Positions 34,418-44,590 of a DNA stretch of 64,000 bases are shown here, one piece after another. Below the pieces are notes generated by a model. The model had not been told where the DNA came from. It did not search any database and was given only the letters and a program-made list of their open reading frames with translations. Positions within the stretch are counted from its first letter, which is position 1. Every line of letters begins with the position of its first letter. The DNA is from Bidens hawaiensis (taxonomy: Eukaryota > Streptophyta > Magnoliopsida > Asterales > Asteraceae). A program made the translations under genes and the position numbers. The DNA is taken from NCBI GenBank assembly GCA_021521415.1, contig JAIQDT010000172.1, positions 2,438,501 through 2,502,500 on the forward strand, given 5' to 3'.

Positions 34418-34770
34418 ACCATGACCTTTCGAATTTTCAATTATAAACCATAATAGTAAAATAATATAATTATAGCATATTCAAATTGAAACTCGACTAT
34501 TCATGTATCACCATGACTTTTCAAATTTTCAATTATAAACCATAATAGTAAATTAATATAAACATATTCAAATTGAAACTCGACTATTCATGTATCACCA
34601 TGAACTTTCAAATTTTCAATTATAAACCATAATGGTAAATGAATATTTAAATAAAGAAAACGAGTTGAAACTCGATTGTTCTCGTATTTCAACACAAAAA
34701 TGAAAATGCGTAATTAAATCAAACCAAAAGCTGGGTGTTCGTGTATCACCACGACTTGCCAGACATTCAG
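34415..34770. repeat. Approximately 90-base tandem repeat in LARD leader
   Basis: Three to four units with 'atcaccatgac', 'aattttcaattataaacc' and 'ttgaaactcgactattcatg'. Degenerate units are at 25595-25637 on the other side of the Angela insertion and near 25360. Confidence 0.85.
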
Positions 34771-35395
34771 TTCAAACACATTGTAAAACATTGAAGGTCG
34801 GACTTCACACGTCGCATGACCCACAAAACTTGTATGACATCCTAAGAGTGTAACCATGTTCTTTTCACAAAGAGAACATAATCACGATTGAAAACTTAAA
34901 GTTGTAATTCATATGGCATTGAAAGTGGTATGTTTTAGCTTAATAGAGTTCATGCCCTTTCCTAACTCTCCAGGTAAGCAACCTGGCCATGTCTGATTCG
35001 GATTTATGTGCATTGCTTATCCTTAGGTTTCAATAACCTTGGTGTCAAGAGTTTCAGAAAACAAGCACGTCCCCCTTACAGTTACTACATACCCGTCATA
35101 TAGAACCATCTTTAAGAAGAAGAATTATCGGAACACCAGAATAAAAATCGATAATTGAAAATGTTTGGAAAATCTATGCTTTTAGGCATAAACCTTGGAC
35201 TTGTGTGTGCTTTCTATATATGAGGCGTAAATGAATTGATAATAAAATACTAAGCAAGTGCATTGAACAATAACAAAATGCCCACATAATTTTCTAATCA
35301 TGCAACTTAAACAATTAAGCAAATAAACTATGCCTAACTAGAACACTACGTCTAATGTCCTATATTATAGTTACGGCCCTGATCCCAATCTGTAA
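34771..35395 (-). other. LARD 5' leader with primer-binding site
   Basis: No ORF of note. On the minus strand the bases next to the LTR at 35396 read GATTGGGATCAGGGCCGTAAC, close to the tRNA-Met primer site TTGGTATCAGAGCC. This shows that 35396-35964 is the 5' LTR and that the LARD reads leftward. Confidence 0.65.
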
Positions 35396-35964
35396 TGCCC
35401 CGGCTAAAGCGTAAATGCCTGAGTGTGACGTACAGATTGCTTAAAACACATGTGACACTATTAAGTGACAATATTATCATTAATTGGTTTAAACATCAAG
35501 TACACAAGTTGGTAACAAGAAATACATGAAAAAATACAAGAACAATTTCACAACTTGTCCATTTATTGAAATACCCTAAGTTCTAATGTCTTCTTCTTGT
35601 GTCTACTTCGAATAGATATACATGTAGCATATATATAAAATAATGTCAACTAAATGAATAGTTAGTGAGTTCACACAAGTTTGACATAAGTACATAAAAA
35701 TCTACAATTCCATGAACAAGTGTAAATGAGAAAGTAAGGTCCTTTCCAGTTGGGATTGAGCACCAATGTACTCGGATAATAGCGTAAGTATGTGTCCTTT
35801 CCGTTGGTAACAACCAACTTACTCGGATTGGGGGCCCCAATTCCACTCATAACATCGAGGTCCTGATTGCGTAGGGGGCGTATGATCATACTTAATGAGG
35901 AAACCATGAGCACGCAATCTTTGAGCAAGTAAGTAAATAAACACACAAGTCCATGTAACGAATT
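35396..35964 (-). repeat. LARD 5' LTR, cut by Sirevirus A1
   Basis: Starts TGTAATGCCCCGGC at about 35392-35396 (plus strand) and matches 1762-2250 until 'ccatgtaacgaatt', where the A1 LTR begins. It has an extra block of about 50 bases near 35740-35795. The remaining three quarters are not found elsewhere in the window. Confidence 0.8.
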
Positions 35965-36377
35965 TGTTGGTGCATGATGCCAGTAGTTCATTTATCTCGT
36001 GTTTATTGTGTCTGTAATCGTTACAATGTTCTTATCTTGTTGAACATGTTAAGTTTGCTTTTAGTGTTAGGCAAACTTGGGGTAGCGAATTTAGGGACAA
36101 CTTCGCCTAGCATGTTAGGCGAAGTTGTCGTATTATATAAACCCTAACTTCGGCTCTTTGTTTAAGTTTTTTTGAACAACAGTATTTTGTGACATTTGGT
36201 GTTACGTGTTTGGTGTCTTTGTTTATCTACATCGCAATATAACAAGTATTCCTTTGTGTTCATGTGTTTACATGTGATTTGCGTGTTCCTCGTGTTAGAA
36301 CTCATATCGTATACGTAGTGGATTCCGCACCCTCGTGTTACGAGATACTCCTGTGTAGATCCGGCAGGGAACCTATA
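35965..36377 (+). repeat. 5' LTR of Sirevirus A1
   Basis: Begins TGTTGGTGCATG. The end is placed just before the primer site and may be off by a few bases. It contains a 14-base perfect inverted repeat next to a TATA box. The length of about 413 bases is close to the other two Sirevirus LTRs here (443 and 363). Confidence 0.75.
36096..36140 (+). promoter_or_regulatory. Inverted repeat and TATA box of A1 LTR
   Basis: GACAACTTCGCCTA (36096-36109) and TAGGCGAAGTTGTC (36116-36129) are perfect inverted copies with a 6-base loop. TATATAA follows at 36134-36140. The core AACTTCGCCTA is identical to the unit of the Tekay LTR arrays. Confidence 0.85.
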
Positions 36378-36379
36378 AT

Positions 36380-36391
36380 TGGTATCAAAGC
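36380..36391 (+). other. Primer-binding site of A1
   Basis: TGGTATCAAAGC, one base from the usual TGGTATCAGAGC complementary to initiator tRNA-Met. Confidence 0.85.
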
Positions 36392-36439
36392 GATATGATC
36401 GGGTACAATTGGTATCATACGTATCAAACCTGCAAATCT

Positions 36440-36640
36440 AAGCCGTTCACTTAGCGAAGTTTCCGTCAAACGGAACAAGGATTTTAGCGAAGATATAGGG
36501 TTTCAGCGAAGTTATAAGGTCAGCGAAGTTGTAAAATCAGTGAAGTTATAAGGTCAGCGAAGGTGTAAGATCAGCGAAGTTATAAGGTCAGCGAAGTTGG
36601 GGCCAAGGAGAAGTTAGCAAGTAGCGAAGGTCTAATAAGT
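36440..36640 (+). repeat. GCGAAGTT repeats in the A1 leader
   Basis: Seven or more occurrences of AGCGAAG followed by TTATAAGGTC or variants (unit 17-18 bases). They share the GCGAAGTT core with the LTR inverted repeat. Confidence 0.85.
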
Positions 36641-36698
36641 TCGTTGTTCACTGTTCACAGGATATTGTATTTGAATTCTAGGTCTTGTTTCACTAAGT

Positions 36699-39384
36699 AT
36701 GACTTCGATAAACATCACAGAACTGGTAAAGATGGAAGTTGAAGCTGGTTCAGCAACTAAAGCTTCAAAACTGCTTAAAGGTACTGATTTTGTTGAATGG
36801 AAAGATAGGTTTGAACAGTATGTGAAATATCAAGATGCAAAAATGTGGGTATGCATTCAAGATGGGTACATTCCACCGACAACTTAGTTCGAAGGTTGTG
36901 AGCAACTTAAGAAATATAATAAGATGGAGGATGATGAAAAGAAAATGTACGAAGTAGAAAGTAAAGCACTAGCAGCCATAACAATGGTACTACCTCAAGA
37001 GATACTTCATACTTTCAAAAAGTACAAGACTGCTAGATAACTGTGGGAAGCACAAGTAAATCGCTATGAAGGAAATCTTGGGATTCGAAACTCAAAGTCA
37101 AAACTGTTGAAAATTCAATTCTGAGTGTTCAAGTACCTTAAGAATGAATCACTTGATGATATAATTACAAGATACTATCACCTAATGACTGAGTTGAACA
37201 ACTACACCATAAAATACACAGAGGCAGAAATTGTAGAAAAACTACTGGATGCTCTACCACCCAAATGGGAAATATACACAGTCTTGATAAGAGATGATAA
37301 AGATTTTGAAATTTTTTAGTTGGAAACGGTGGTCAATAAGTTACGTAATTATGATCTAATTATGATAAGAAAAGAGACTCGAACTGATCAGGTTCAGGAT
37401 CCGGGAATGTTTGGTGCAAAAGGGTCTCCAAATTCAAGCTCTAAATCAGAAAAACTGCGTATTACTCAGGAGGTGAATCAAACTCTACTCAAGATGGTCA
37501 TGTGGTGATGAATATGGATGGAGACATATGCTTTGTAGCGGGTGGAAGTAGTTCGTCAAAACCTCAGTCCTCATCTAGTAATTCCTCAGCCAGTGCCTCT
37601 AGCAAGAATTACTCACACATGCCTATGAGTGTGAAATCAGCTGAACAACAATTTGCTCTTTATGCCTCCTTCATTGCCTCGTATGAGAATTACATCAAGG
37701 GAAATATAGTAATTCCTGCAACCTTGGATGAGGATTATGATCAGATAGATGCTGATGACATGGAAGAAATGGATCTGCAATGGCAAATGACAATGATTTT
37801 AAGAAGGGTGAAGAGGTTTATGATGAAAACTGGTAGAAAGTTCGTTGGAGAGAGACCGGGGTTTGACAAGTCAAAGGTTCGTTGCTACAACTTTCAACAA
37901 AATGGCCACTTTGCTAGAGAATGTACAAATGAGAGAGTGGAACGAAGTCAGAATGGGCCTACTCAATAGAATGGAGGTAGTAATGTAATTAAAGCTATGG
38001 TGTCTCAATAGAACGGTGGGTATAACTGGAATATAAAATTTGAGGAGGTTATTGAATAAGCAAATCTGGTAAACATAGAGACTGGAAGATGTGACAAAGA
38101 GTCAGTGGAGAATCAAGCATACATGGCAGAAGTGAACGATCAGCTATCAGAGGTATGTTCTGAATCTCACTGTGAGCAATGTGAAAAACTGTCTGATCAA
38201 TTGAAGGCTTTAACCGATCAGTTTGATAGTTTGGATATTGAATTAAAAAAAATAAAAGAAAAACATCACTATTCTAAAACTAAAGAAAATAGCTATTCGG
38301 TAAAAATAAAAGCTAGTGAAAAAGATATAAGAATCCTTAAGGCCACCCTAGCTGAAAAAATACAAGTAATTGATCTTAGCTATGAAGTTGTAGAGGAAAA
38401 GACCAAACTGATAGCTGAAAAGGACAAACAGATAGCTGATTACCAAGTTAAAATGGTGGAACTGAACAGGAAAATTGAACAATTTAGAAATTCTTCTGTA
38501 GTTCTTGATCACATTCTAAGTGTTCAACGTTCCCCAAACAACAAAGGGGGAATCAGATACACTGAAGTTCCACCACCTTTCAACAATAATTATACTTATA
38601 ATCCTGTTAATTAGCCATCCGTTTGTGTTGAAACTGGTCAGACGGTATCAATTATAGTTCATTCGAACAACTCCTATGTTGATATGAATGAGACTGTTCA
38701 GACAGGCTCTAATGTCACAAGTCCTGGTGTCATAAGTCCTGTTTCATCTAAGCCGGACAGATCCTTTGAATCCGTTGAGATGAAGGATGAAGTTGTGTTA
38801 CTCAAACGCGGGGGGGGGGGGGGGGAATATGAGTTTGACAAAAATAAATCGTCGTTAAACCCATTTGTTCCCCCATATGTGAGACAACTGATAGGAACAC
38901 AACCACATCGTCTAAAGCAACTTTTTATACGAACGTTCATAGGAATACAAATAATTTGAACAACATTTGTTTTAGATGCAACAGGATAGGACACTTCGTC
39001 AATGACTGTTCTCTGAAACGGAGAAAATCTAGAAATATGAAGCCAACTAAAACCGAGATTAAAAGAAACTCTAAATCTGATGCTGGTAAAAATACTAAAA
39101 CATCCAACTTCAATAGTTGAAATAATCCAAGATTTCAAAAAAACCAGCCTCGTTTTTTCTCAACTAATTACAGATCAGGTAACTATGAACCAATTAGTGA
39201 GAGAAACTCAAGGATATATGGATGGCCTCATTATCAATGTTCTAGAAATTCACCATTCAGATCAAACAGAAACTTTCCTCAAAAGAACTTTGGGCAACCA
39301 AGGAATTGGATGTCTACTAATAGGTTTGATACACCCAAGACCAAAAGGTCTTGGGTCCCCCGCTTCTAATTCATCTCTTTAATT
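36699..39384 (+). pseudogene. gag: Sirevirus gag with coiled coil and two zinc knuckles
   Basis: Starts MTSINITELVKMEVEAG. The N-terminal gag part (DFVEWKDRFEQYVKYQDAKMW, ALAAITMVLP) is read through stops at 36885, 37038, 37122 and 37317. A one-base shift near 37455 follows, then the first knuckle CYNFQQNGHFAREC (second Cys changed to Phe). A strongly heptad-like region, 38105-38560 (KLSDQLKALTDQFDSLD onward), is a coiled coil typical of Sirevirus gag. A G-run at 38811-38826 probably shifts frame. The second knuckle CFRCNRIGHFVNDC is at about 38967-39008. Dead. Confidence 0.85.
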
Positions 39385-39756
39385 GTGAGGGAGCAGTTGA
39401 GAAGGACTGTAAACAACATGTGGGTTGTAGACAGTGGTTGTTCCCGGCACATGACTGGTAACAAGAAATGTTTACGTGATTGGAAGACTGTTCAAGGAGG
39501 AAGGGTTAGTTTTGCAGGAGAAAGTGGAGGGAGAATTAAGGGTATTGGTATGGTTGCTAATGGGAGAATCAAGCTGGAGAAAGTTAATTTTGTAGAAGAG
39601 TTAAGGCACAATCTTTTGAGTGTCTCTCAGATCTGTGACAAAGAATATACAGTGCATTTTACAAAAGATGAGGCTGTTGTTACCCGTATCAATAACAATC
39701 AACAGATCTTAGATCCGAATCTATACTATCAATACGTTTATAGATCTAGCTCATAA
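39385..39756 (+). pseudogene. pol: Sirevirus protease, 3'-truncated
   Basis: 123 open codons. WVVDSGCSRHMTGN carries the DSG catalytic motif, followed by GGRVSFAGESGGRIKGIG and HNLLSVSQICD, both standard for this family. The normal link to integrase (LKPG, then LWHRR) is absent; sequence degenerates before the LTR of element M at 39772. Confidence 0.88.
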
Positions 39757-39771
39757 TTAACCTTGATTTAA

Positions 39772-40214
39772 TGTTATGTATGTGTAATAACGTTAATGTG
39801 AAGCTTGAGAGAGAAAGTAAAATACTTTAAAACTTTTCTGAATAATGTTATATCTCTCTCTAACCTTTACAAGTGAACAGTTGTTCACTATATATAGAAG
39901 GCGACCTGGTTCCCTAACATACCCTAGCGAACCAGCTTCCCCTTCGTTACATAATTTAACTTAACGTACCCCCCCTTATTCGTTAACATCCCCTAAAGAA
40001 TCAGGAGGGAATACATAATAATGTCTTAGTTCGCTAACATCCCTAGCGAACTAGACTTAACCTTAACGAACTAGTCTTAGTTCGCTAACATCCCTAGCGA
40101 ACTAGACTTAAACTTAACGAACTAGTTCAAAATAAACATTAAATATTACATTAATCATCAAATAAACATTAACGATAAATACAAAGACTCTAGATGCAAA
40201 ACCGTGCACTAACA
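39772..40214 (-). repeat. 3' LTR of Sirevirus M
   Basis: Minus strand TGTTAGTGCACGG at 40214 to CATAACA at 39772 (443 bases, ends TGTTA/TAACA). The start is fixed by the purine tract; the far end is chosen by the terminal repeat and could differ. It contains three inverted repeats upstream of a TATA box. Confidence 0.75.
39889..40104 (-). promoter_or_regulatory. TATA box and three inverted repeats of M LTR
   Basis: TATATATA at 39889-39896. Upstream (higher coordinates) lie CTGGTTCCCTA/TAGCGAACCAG (39906-39935, one mismatch), TAGTTCGCTA/TAGCGAACTA (40027-40053, perfect) and the same again (40078-40104, perfect). The last two belong to a 51-base tandem duplication. Confidence 0.85.
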
Positions 40215-40232
40215 GACACCCCCTCGTCTTGA
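40215..40232 (-). other. Polypurine tract of Sirevirus M
   Basis: Minus strand 'caagacgagggggtgtc' precedes the LTR start. Confidence 0.8.
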
Positions 40233-40248
40233 GCTCTTTGTCTTTAAC

Positions 40249-43200
40249 TTATTTGAAGCGCTTGGACTGCCAGTCTCTGCAACTATGAATTCCATGTTCG
40301 TGACACACACGAACAACTCGTTGGAATTGCATAGCTAGGTCGTAATCTTCTTGGCGTTCAAACAAAATCTGCTTCCTGTATAGCACGTCGTTGTCTGTCT
40401 CTGATAAATTAACTAACCACATCGGGTCGATTATCTTGATGAGCTCGGTCTGCAGTCCTCGACCACAAAAAATAACGGCCTCGCCAGTACGATTGTCATA
40501 GTACCAACGGTTGAAAGACAGATAAATATCTTGAGGCATTGTCTTCACTGGAACCTTTTTCATTGTCTTTGGCGACTTCACTTTCAAGACAAGTTTCTTC
40601 CAGCCAGTCCTTGGATCAATCTCATCAGTGCGCTTACGTCTTGGGACCTGGGGCTTGAAGAATTTGAAGCCATGATTGACCTCGAACTGTAAGTGTTGAT
40701 GAAACCACTCAGCCATTCGGTGACCCCCACGATTGATAAATGGACGTCTCGCGAGGGTACGTACATCCCAACGCGGTAGAGTTAAAACATCCATTATCCT
40801 CTCGTAATACTGGACACCCTTTTCCCACTTGACTATACATACCATAAGGTCTGAATCATAGAGCCAGGAGACAATATCACCATGCACCTTAGAAACAGTC
40901 TTGAAGGTAGTCACCTGATTCGCCTCAATCCAAGCAGCAGCAGTATCATTTCTTTCTTGATCTACATATCGATAAGCACTTATAATCTTACCCACTTTCT
41001 GACGTTTGAACCATCTTTCAATGTCATCATCAGTCACTTCTTTGAGTGAGGGAACTGTTCGCTGCACAATCTTCTCCAGTTCACCCTCAGACTCTTTAAT
41101 TACGTCTTCATGAAATACCGGAGCACCTTGATCAACGTTTGCGTGTTGATACAAGTCCGGGTACTCTTCAGCTGTCACATCCTCCATCTCAATCTCCTCG
41201 TTCTCATAAATAAAATTTGTATCCATAAATAACGGATCAAATTCCATTTCATCCCCATTAATCACTTCGACATCGGGCTCAGTCTCTAAAGCAGTCAACT
41301 GATCGTCATTCAGCCCAAGCAGAATCGAAATCTGCTCCCGTGTCAAAGATCTAACCACAAACTCACCGACCTCTATCTCATCTCTGTTCACCACACTTCT
41401 AACCACTCCTGACCCATCAATAAATATCACCGTGTTAGCCTCAATCATTTCAATTGGCTTGGCAGCTGTTGGATCTTGATAGATAATTATCTGCTTGTTC
41501 GAATCATCAGCGCCACTAACACCTGCACTAGAGGATGAACCATGCGATTGTTTAGGCTCACCTCCTGCATCAGATTCGTCAGGATCATCATCGTCATTTT
41601 TGAGTTTCTTGAGGACATCTTCTTTACAAGTTAATTGTAAAATTAACTCTTCTTGTTCCTTTAATTTCACCCCCTGAGACTCAACAATCGTACGTAACGA
41701 CTTAGTCTCCTTTTGACAGAAAGAAATATAACTCATCATTTTTCGTTGATTCTCCAAGAGTCGTTCTTGAGTTTGTCGATCAGCTGCCATTTGATTTTCA
41801 TATAAATGTAGCAGATTTAGCAGCATCTCAGTTTGACGACCTGGTGGCAAGTTGTATACGGATGGATGAACAGGTCCTTGAGGCCGAGTTGTTCTCATGA
41901 ATGAGACATCACTAGGCGGAGGTGGAGGAAGAGTAGTTGTTGGTAAATGAGGAGGTCTCATTGATGTGGTAGAAGATACTGTAGAGAACACAGCAGGAGG
42001 CCTCGGTATCTCGGTCAACACCATTTGAGGAATAAGACCGAGCCTCTCGTGTGATACCATTGTTGTTGTCAAGGTAAGCGTCGGAGTGCTAGTTGTTAGC
42101 GGCACCGCCGAGCTTTGAGTAGTTGAATGACGTGGTGGTGGTGTTCCAATAATTACTCAAGCCCCAGCAGACACACGGGGCTTCTTTGATAGTTCACCAG
42201 TAGCTACAGCTTTCCCCTTTCGTTTTCTTTCTAGCTGAGCTTTCATGGTGGCATCTACAGCAGCATCGACTGCATCTTGTTGTTCTTTAAGAGCTCGTTC
42301 ACTAGCTCCACCATCACCATTATTATCATCATTGTCACCATTATCATCTCCACCATCATTGTTCCCACCTTCTCCCCCTTCACGCTCGGAATCCGACTCA
42401 TCATGGATCCAGCGCTCATTAGGTGGACATACGTAATCCGGATTGATTATATGACCAATCATCCGTTTATCCTGTGGCTTGTCTTTTCGATAGATTAACA
42501 TACGATGCACTGTTTCAGCTTTCATATGTTCCATATCAAGAACATTGTTCACCAACGATCGATCAATCACTAAATTAGGAATCAAATCCTGAATGATTAG
42601 CTGTAAAAAGCGAGGATACATTAAGAACTTCTTTGACGGTAGAGTTTGCTGAACTTGCTCTTTCAGATGATCAAAGATGAGTTCTGAATAGTTGAAGGGC
42701 TTGTTCAGGATTAGTGCAACAAACGCCGATTGTACACTTAGTCTACATTCATGAAAACCACCACGACGTCCACTCATACAATGTAGTAAAACATGTAGCA
42801 GATACTTGTATGGTGGACACAACCCATTCTTGTTCAACATAGACCTACGAATATCACCCCCATAATTTAATCGTGTGAATAAACCCCTAACCAATGTCTT
42901 GTCAAATTCACTCGGGTAATCATCACTATCGTCAAATTGAAGTACCCGACGAATGACCTCAACATCAATAGTAATAGGAATCTGATTAATTGTAGCTTGA
43001 ACCCAATTATTTTCATCAACATATTCCGCTGTGGTCCAAAACTGTCTGATTATACTAAGATACACTTTAGGTTTAGCAGTGATTGCATAGTGTATCTTTG
43101 AACGGCATAAGAAAGTCAACATAGCTCCGAACGTTCTCAAATCAGTCACGTCTTGATCAACATAAGCACAGATGTTGTGCTTCTTATCAAATGGTAATAA

Positions 43201-43290
43201 AATCATTTCAGCTTGTTGATCTGGTTATTGTGGTTGTCCTTGTGGAGGTTGTTTCTGTGGCGGTTGAGTTTGTTGTTCTTGATCAGCCAT
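40249..43290 (-). CDS. Sirevirus additional ORF (aORF), about 1010 codons with two stops
   Basis: One reading frame from ATG at 43290 (MADQEQQTQPPQKQ) to 40249, broken only by stops at 43225-43227 and 42157-42159. Parts in order: a conserved N-terminal region (FLCRSKIHYAITAKPK, KYLLHVLLHCMSGRRGGF, FLMYPRFLQLIIQ); an acidic low-complexity stretch (GGNNDGGDDNGDNDDNN) with a basic ERKRKGK patch; a Thr/Pro-rich linker; a predicted coiled coil (ENQRKMMSYISFCQKETKSL); another acidic region; and a C-terminal domain (YYERIMDVLTLPRW, DPRTGWKKLV, FNRWYYDNRTGEAVIF). I see no signal peptide or membrane span, so it is not obviously an envelope protein. Homologous to 56193-58805. Function unknown. Confidence 0.85.
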
Positions 43291-44290
43291 GTTTTACTAT
43301 ATAAATAAAAACGAATATGAGAATAGATATTAGGATATATATATAATCAAAAATATATGGAATTAAGTTATTTACATAAATTAGACGATTTAAATCCTAT
43401 ATATATATTATAAAAAAAATTTCTTTTTTTTAAATGTCATTCGTTAAGAATCACACTGATTCGTTATACTAAGATAACAAATCAGGCGATTCGCTATCAA
43501 GTAAATATCTTAACGAACTAAATCTAGCGAATCACTAATTAATTTTAACGAACTAAACTCTAGTTCGTTATATTTTAAGCGAATCAAACTCTGTTTCGTG
43601 TAACATCTTATTCGCTTAGCTAGTTCGTGTAAAATCTTAACGAATTGGAAATGAAACAGTTCCAATTCGCTAAGACTAACCAATGGTCATAAATAAGACT
43701 TATTCTTTGACTTCACAAAGTCAAAGTCAAAATTAGAATGAACAACAATAGTCAACATGGTAAACCCAGATACAATTGGACCATAACTATCGTTGAAACA
43801 TCAGGATAATCAGCTCATTGAGCTCGGAATCACACTAGTAAGCTTAGGTGGATGAGATTGAGACTCAATACCTAGATGTACTAAGGATTAAACGAACCAA
43901 CAGTAAACACCAATAACACGAAACAATAATTAACCCGGCAAACAACAATCAAATTAAGATTTAAGTCCACCAAGGGTATCGGAAAGTGATTCCGATCATA
44001 ATGACATCAAAATCATACAATTATGAACATAAATTATACACAAATGAGTTTCAAAAGTTCAAAACCCTTAAACCCCTAAAATTTCATAATTCAGCAGTCA
44101 ACACATGGCCATTTTTGACGAAAATGATATCGCCAAGATCAGTTATACCTTAGAAACTCAAATAGATCTTTGAAGTATCCAAACGAAAAGGTCGAAATTT
44201 CAGAGAGAATTTGAATAGGTTTCTTAAAGATGAAGAAAGAAGGAGAACAGTGGAATACTATTCATTTTCTTGTCTTATATATCAATGCAC
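43291..44290 (-). promoter_or_regulatory. Promoter- and intron-like region upstream of the M aORF
   Basis: On the minus strand: TATA-like ATATATAAG (about 44274-44283), a CT-rich leader ('ttctccttctttcttc'), a donor-like CTAAG|GTATAACT near 44149, then AT-rich DNA to an acceptor-like 'tttttatttatatag' at about 43297, seven bases before the aORF ATG. Both splice signals are my reading and untested. The segment also holds many TTCGTTA/TAGCGAA words (43430-43690). Confidence 0.4.
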
Positions 44291-44590
44291 GTAACCCTAG
44301 GTACAACTTGTACGAATCAGACGATTCGTTTAACTTAAGGTTAGCGAATTAGTCCATTCGCTAACTCAATTCGTTACCTTATGTAGGCGAATCGCTATTT
44401 GATTCGTTAAATTAAAGGTAGCGAATCAAGACATGATTCGTGTCATGATTCGTTAAATATGCATAACGAAGGGATGATTTGTTACAGAGTGCGGAAGCGA
44501 ATTAGGTTAGCGAACCAGAAGCTAGTTCGCTATAAATCACCTAGTTCGTTATCCATACATAACGAATTGTATTTTAGCGAATTAAACTCT
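43430..44590 (-). repeat. TAGCGAA/TTCGYTA motif clusters in the M spacer
   Basis: More than 20 occurrences of TARCGAA or TTCGYTA in two clusters, 43430-43690 and 44310-44585, for example TAGCGAACC followed by TAGTTCGCTA near 44497-44523. The same words make the inverted repeats of this element's LTR. The second cluster lies directly upstream of the TATA-like box at about 44280. Confidence 0.8.

Larger units (their letters stand above)
1762..35964 (-). mobile_element. LARD-like non-coding LTR element, host of the left nest
   Basis: A minus-strand LTR element. Its 3' LTR is 1762-3706 and the preserved part of its 5' LTR is 35396-35964. Internal pieces are 3707-6077, 11869-12315, 25311-25637 and 34418-35395, about 4.1 kb in total, and none has a long ORF or a recognisable gag or pol motif. 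That fits a large non-autonomous retrotransposon derivative. A purine tract and 'ttcgggacgaaat' (minus) next to the 3' LTR, and a tRNA-Met-like primer site next to the 5' LTR, give the orientation. Later insertions sit in the gaps. The pairing of the LTRs is inferred from near-identical sequence and matching polarity. Confidence 0.7.
35965..39771 (+). mobile_element. Sirevirus A1: LTR, gag, protease; truncated
   Basis: 5' LTR (35965 to about 36377), tRNA-Met primer site (36380-36391), repeat-rich leader, long gag with coiled coil and two zinc knuckles, and protease. It stops where the LTR of element M starts (39772). No integrase or RT of this copy is present, and element A2 is not its continuation because both keep overlapping protease sequence. 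Confidence 0.8.

Noticed and set aside
38698..39138. 146-codon minus-strand ORF
   Set aside because: Antisense of Sirevirus gag including the G-run and zinc knuckle region; no motif of its own.
40249..43290. aORF as a retroviral-type envelope gene
   Set aside because: The position after pol fits, but I see no signal peptide, no hydrophobic membrane span and no furin-like site in either copy; acidic and coiled-coil regions dominate.
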